Source: Maylandia zebra (Eukaryota > Chordata > Actinopteri > Cichliformes > Cichlidae). Taken from it: a DNA stretch of 64,000 nt. The position numbers were made by a program, and so were the translations under genes. Below, piece by piece: positions 59,421-64,000 of this stretch. Location: NCBI RefSeq assembly GCF_041146795.1, contig NC_135175.1, positions 31,189,075 to 31,253,074 on the forward strand, written 5' to 3'. The stretch's first letter is position 1; each line of letters starts with the position of its first letter. The notes below the pieces were generated by a model. That model was not told the DNA's origin, did no database searches, and was given only the letters and a program-made list of their open reading frames with translations.

Positions 59421-59774
59421 TTAAAATGTTTGCAAATATAGCTATAAATCTGATCAAAACTTCAAAAAATTTGTCAAAATGTCGCAGTTTTATTTCAGCA
59501 TTTTATTTCGGTTTACCATCGGAGCTCAAACGGACTACATTTCCCAAATGCAACAATGTTACGAAATTCTTAAGCTACTTCCTTAGGAAACATTTCAAAA
59601 TAAGATGTATGTTTCCAGCGTAACGTCCTATCTTTGTGAAAAGATCCCTGCTCTCTGCATAGAGCTTTAATTTTGAAGCCGGGGTCATTCCTCCCATTCT
59701 CGTCGATCTCTGGCGGAGGCAGCGACCGCTCAGGACCGTGTGGGAGGGTTAATCTCGTTTCAACCGTGGACGCG

Positions 59775-60978
59775 ATGAGGCTCCGTTTGGCCGGAGCCGT
59801 GCTGCTGTCAGCGGCCGCCTACTACGTCTACCTGCCGCTACCGAGCGGAGTTAGCGAGCCGTGGAAACTGATGTTGCTGGACGCGCTTTTCCGGAGCTTC
59901 ATGAAGGCGGTGAGAGCTGACTGATGACTGACAGGAGGGCAGAAAAGGGCAGGTTGATGTGAGGAAAGACAGGGCTGTTAGGATCACAACACCTGAAGCA
60001 CGAAACCGTGCAGGTGAACGGGTGATATGAGAATCAGGGTTTATTTTATAGCAGATCCGAGGTCGTGCAGAGAGAAGGAAGTTACTGGTTAAAATGAAAG
60101 CCTGGTATGGCGAATGAGCCAAAATAAAAATGTCTGTAAAAGCCAAATCTAAACAAGAATAAAAATATGGTTTTAGTCTCAGCCAGTATCTATTCTCACC
60201 TTCTAAAATCTCGCCTTTGACGAATGTCTACTATAATCTAATGATTAAAAAGATCTAACTCTACACTGAAATTGATAACGTCAAGACAAAATCACAACAA
60301 CCACAAGAAACAAAACAAATACAGAAATAGGACGAGAAATAAAAGGTAACTAGAAAATATACAACTAACTTAAGTCTGTTCATAGGTTCAACAGGTTAAT
60401 TGAGAGGATAAACCCAGAAGTTTTAGGAAGTCTTGGGGTTATTTTAAAGCTTGCTTTCATCACTAAGATGGCCTTTCTGTCTTCTTGTTTATGCATTCAT
60501 TCATTGTTCTTTCATTACTGGCTCCTACAGAATCCTTGTATATGACACTTAAAATAGATTTGCAGTTTTAAATCTGAACGGGATCCAGAGAGAAAAACTC
60601 TTAATGCAAATTTTGCAATTTATGTTCCCAGAAAATCCCACCAGGTGGCTGGACTTGACTGCAGCCATTATTAAAACAAAACATTGATTTTTGTGCTGCA
60701 TTTTTTTCAAACTATCCTCGTTTTGCCTTTCAGCGCATCCCTTTCACTCATATTTAAATACACTCCTTATGTATTTGTTTAGGCATTACTAATTTTGTTT
60801 ACTATTTGTTTACTATATTGGCCAGAATGATTATAATGAGCATTAGTGCAATAATGCACAGCAACAACTTCGGTTTTTTTTTGTTTTGTTTTTTTGTTCT
60901 TTACACAGAACAAGGAGTTTGTTGGTTTAATTTTTGATTAAACGGTGTGAAAATTTTGAAAATTCATATTTGTTGTTG

Positions 60979-61037
<59 letters not shown>

Positions 61038-62532
61038 TAATTATAAGTTGTTTGTAAGGGGAAGTTTTTGGAATTTGAGATTCCAACTAACCACAGCATT
61101 TTTTCAGGGCTGGTGACTCACTGACACGGAGCAATAACACCTCCTCAGGCTGGTTGTCGTCACCATTTCAACACATTGGCAAAGACTAAATCTGAAGACT
61201 TTCACCTCACCTTATCTGGGAAACTTTGTCCTACACTTGAGTAAACCAGAACTTTCACAGGAGAATCAGAACTACTGCATGAAGCTTCTTTCACAAAGGG
61301 TTGTTGATAAATCTGCATATTCGATTTGGCAGATTTTAACCTGATCCTGACAGTTTTTCCAGGGAAATTAATTATAAACTATATTATATATATTAGAGTT
61401 TTTCCTCCATACAGAAAATATTGGCACTGACCAAACAGGTTTTGGCTTTCCATCAATGGAAAAGTACAAATCAGCCACAGTCCTTCAATCTGTATTCAGG
61501 GAATAACATAAAAAGGACCTTTAACTAGGCAGGCCACATGCCACAGAGCTGTAGCTCACCTGCAATGCTTCACATTTAATTAAACACCACACAGTTTACA
61601 CGCCCACAGCTTGAGTGACGAGTTTCCATGCGTGTTCCCCACATTGAACAGGTTTTCACGCCCTGCTGGTTTCTTACCTTCAGGTCCCGTCACTTTGAGC
61701 ACAAAGAGACAAATGGTTCTCTTTGTGTTTTGGAGACTGCAACCCCAAACCTGTGGCGTTCCAGTTCAAACTAAATCAGTTCCCTTAGAAAACGGTGAAT
61801 ATTATTACAAAAATGCGTTATTAAATCTCTTTGCAACCGCACAAAAAGTCCAGATTAAAATTTTCTGGATGTGTAATTTGAGGACAATCGCTGTGCCTGA
61901 TGGTGGGAATGATTATCGGGTTACACTGTAAACTGATTTCAGGGAATAGGCGAATGGTGCCACACAAGCTTAACTAATGATCTGCTCTGCTTCAGAGCAG
62001 AGCTCTAGCTAAACCTAAAAAATCTTTTAAGACTGGTGAAAGTGTCAGATGAGGTCGTGTAGGCAAACCCTGTGCTAACTCTCTGCATGCTCAGTCCAAG
62101 TGTGACGATCTAAAGCCAAAATCGTGGTTCTGTAACCAGCTTTGAGCATCAGTATTATGGGATTTATCATAGTTTCAACTGCAAACCTGCAATATTTCAA
62201 TGTTTGTGATGGAGACCAACAGAATCCACAGAAGAGAACTGCAAAAAGTACTTGAAAAAATTTCCTTGAGCACAAAATATAAAAGTTATTTCTTTTTTAA
62301 AATTTCCAGAGTGATGTAGCTCATGCGATGGGCGTGTGCCACCGCGTCCACGTGTTGAACCGGGTGGTGTCCTGGGTGGAGGTGATTGAGGCTCGCTCCA
62401 GCCCCGCCGTGAACGTCACGGACTCCGCGCTGGGAGGCGTGCCCACCCGGGTGTTTCATCCCATCGGAGGGGAGAAGCTGAAAAGAGGAGTTATTTATTT
62501 CCACGGTGGCGGCTGGGCCCTCGGCAGCGGAC
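59775..62532 (+). CDS. nceh1: Neutral cholesterol ester hydrolase 1-like, first two coding exons
   Basis: NCEH1 (AADACL1) is an ER membrane serine hydrolase of the hormone-sensitive-lipase family that cleaves cholesterol esters and ether lipids. Exon 1 (59775-59909, 45 codons) encodes an N-terminal membrane anchor and VYLPLP...[15 protein letters not shown], very close to the human N-terminus. Exon 2 (62310-62532) joins in phase 0 and ends [12 protein letters not shown]. The HGGGW motif is the oxyanion-hole signature. The GDSAG nucleophile and the rest lie beyond the window. Intron 2 holds a Tc1 element at 62687 onward. A fish paralogue of the AADAC/NCEH1 group cannot be excluded. Confidence 0.85.
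59910..62309 (+). other. nceh1 intron 1
   Basis: A 2.4-kb intron. It includes an (ATT)n microsatellite at about 60983-61037. Short open frames show no domain. Nothing else recognised. Confidence 0.6.
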
Positions 62533-62686
62533 GTGAGTGCGGTGCATAAGAGGCTTTAGACAACCGTAAAGCTGCTGACGGTTAAACAAATCCAATCAAC
62601 TTAAGTCTGTTTTTAAGCCTATTTTTCTGCTGGTTTCAGTGTTTAGATCTCACTGTGACAACGTGAGCTTGTTAAACACAGTCTTA

Positions 62687-64000
62687 CAGTGGGGCAAAAA
62701 AGTATTTAGTCAGCCACCGATTGTGCAAGTTCCCCCACCTAAAATGATGACACAGGTCAGTAATTTGCACCAGAGGTACACTTCAACTGTGAGAGACAGA
62801 ATGTGAAAAAAAATCCATGAATCCACATGGTAGGATTTGTAAAGAATTTATTGGTAAATCAGGGTGGAAAATAAGTATTTGGTCACCTCAAACAAGGAAA
62901 ATCTCTGGCTCACACAGACCTGTAACGTCTTCTGTAAGAAGCTTTTCTGTCCCCCACTCGTTACCTGTATGAATGGCACCTGTTTGAACTCATCATCTGT
63001 ATAAAAGACACCTGTCCACAGCCTCAAACAGTCAGACTCCAAACTCCGCCATGGCCAAGACCAAAGAGCTTTCGAAGGACACCAGGAAAAGTATTGTAGA
63101 CCTGCACCAGACTGGGAAGAGTGAATCTACAATAGGCAAGCAGCTTGGTGTGAAAAAATCTACTGTGGGAGCAATCATCAGAAAATGGAAGACATACAAG
63201 ACCACTGATAATCTCCCTCGATCTGGGGCTCCACGCAAGATCTCATCCCGTGGGGTCAAAATGATCATGAGAACGGTGAGCAAAGATCCCAGAACCACAC
63301 GGGGGGACCTGGTGAATGACCTGCAGAGAGCTGGGACCAAAGTAACAAAGGTCACCATCAGTAACACACTACAACGGCAGGGAATCAAATCCCGCAGTGC
63401 CAGACGTGTTCCGCTGCTGAAGCCAGTGCATGTCCAGGCCCGTCTGAAGTTTGCCAGAGAGCACATGGATGATACAGCAGAGGATTGGGAGAATGTCATG
63501 TGGTCAGATGAAACCAAAGTAGAACTTTTTGGTATAAACTCAACTCGTCGTGTTTGGAGGACGAAGAATACTGAGTTGCATCCCAAGAACACCATACCTA
63601 CTGTGAAGCATGGGGGTGGAAACATCATGCTATGGGGCTGTTTTTCTGCCAAGGGGACAGGACGACTGATCCGTGTTAAGGACAGAATGAATGGGGCCAT
63701 GTATCGTGAGATTTTGAGCCAAAACCTCCTTCCATCAGTGAGAACTTTGAAGATGAAATGAGGCTGGGTGTTCCAACATGACAATGATCCAAAACACACC
63801 GCCCGGGCAACAAAGGAGTGGCTCCGTAAGAAGCATTTGAAAGTCCTGGAGTGGCCTAGCCAGTCTCCAGACCTCAACCCCATAGAAAATCTGTGGCGGG
63901 AGTTGAAAGTCCGTGTTGCTCGGCGACAGCCCCAAAACATCACTGCTCTCGAGAAGATCTGCATGGAGGAATGGGCCAAAATACCAGCTACTGTGTGTGC
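62687..64000 (+). mobile_element. Nearly whole Tc1 transposon, runs off the right edge
   Basis: The left terminal repeat begins CAGTGGGGCAAAAAAGTATT directly after a TA at 62685-62686, as in Tc1/mariner insertions. The transposase follows from 63051: a paired-type helix-turn-helix DNA-binding region ([20 protein letters not shown]) and a DDE domain. The DD34E residues are seen in [21 protein letters not shown] and LNPIENLW. A single in-frame TGA at 63759-63761 falls at an Arg codon of the family (probable CGA to TGA change). Otherwise the frame is open to the window end. It sits in nceh1 intron 2, same strand. Confidence 0.93.

Noticed and set aside
60934-61116. Poly-Leu open frame
   Set aside because: It is the translation of an (ATT)n microsatellite.

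Overview
The window is vertebrate nuclear DNA, almost certainly from a percomorph teleost. It has intron-split genes with GT-AG (and some GC-AG) splice sites, several fish-type Tc1 transposons, hAT-type short elements, L2/CR1-like LINE pieces and tRNA-derived SINE scraps. A cichlid is a reasonable but unproven guess.

Layout. (1) 273-3135, minus: psme2 (proteasome activator PA28 beta), last exon beyond the left edge. (2) 4.95-24.5 kb, plus: rnf31 (HOIP), the catalytic subunit of the linear-ubiquitin ligase LUBAC, rebuilt as 23 coding exons and 1108 residues. (3) 28.5-40.6 kb, plus: irf9, the DNA-binding subunit of ISGF3, rebuilt as nine coding exons and 422 residues. (4) 43.19-44.79 kb, minus: emc9 (ER membrane complex subunit 8/9), five coding exons, 205 residues. 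(5) 48.6-58.6 kb, minus: three tandem paralogues, called A, B and C here, for secreted Pro/Gln/Tyr-rich proteins that I cannot assign to a known family. (6) 59.78-62.53 kb, plus: first two coding exons of an nceh1-like neutral cholesterol ester hydrolase, running off the right edge, with a nearly whole Tc1 element in its second intron.

The psme2-rnf31-irf9-emc9 neighbourhood matches the human 14q12 cluster in content. Three of the four genes act in interferon responses (antigen processing, NF-kB signalling, ISG transcription). The sequence has matching control motifs: a double ISRE in the divergent psme2/rnf31 intergenic region and a perfect GAS site just upstream of the noncoding first exon of irf9.

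The most novel part is the A-B-C family. All three share a signal peptide split over two tiny exons with the same intron phases, a 15-base box about 40 bases upstream of the start codon, and a C-terminal module beginning QWPxRPxYQL. The middles diverge strongly. A carries about 24 copies of a 42-bp coding repeat. B and C use GC instead of GT as the exon-1 donor. B reads open only if an extra 85-base GC-AG intron is removed. irf9 also holds a notable feature: a partial tandem copy of the start of its last exon, with a usable splice acceptor and an early stop.

Exon coordinates were read by hand from splice motifs, reading frame and remembered protein families. No alignment or database search was run.
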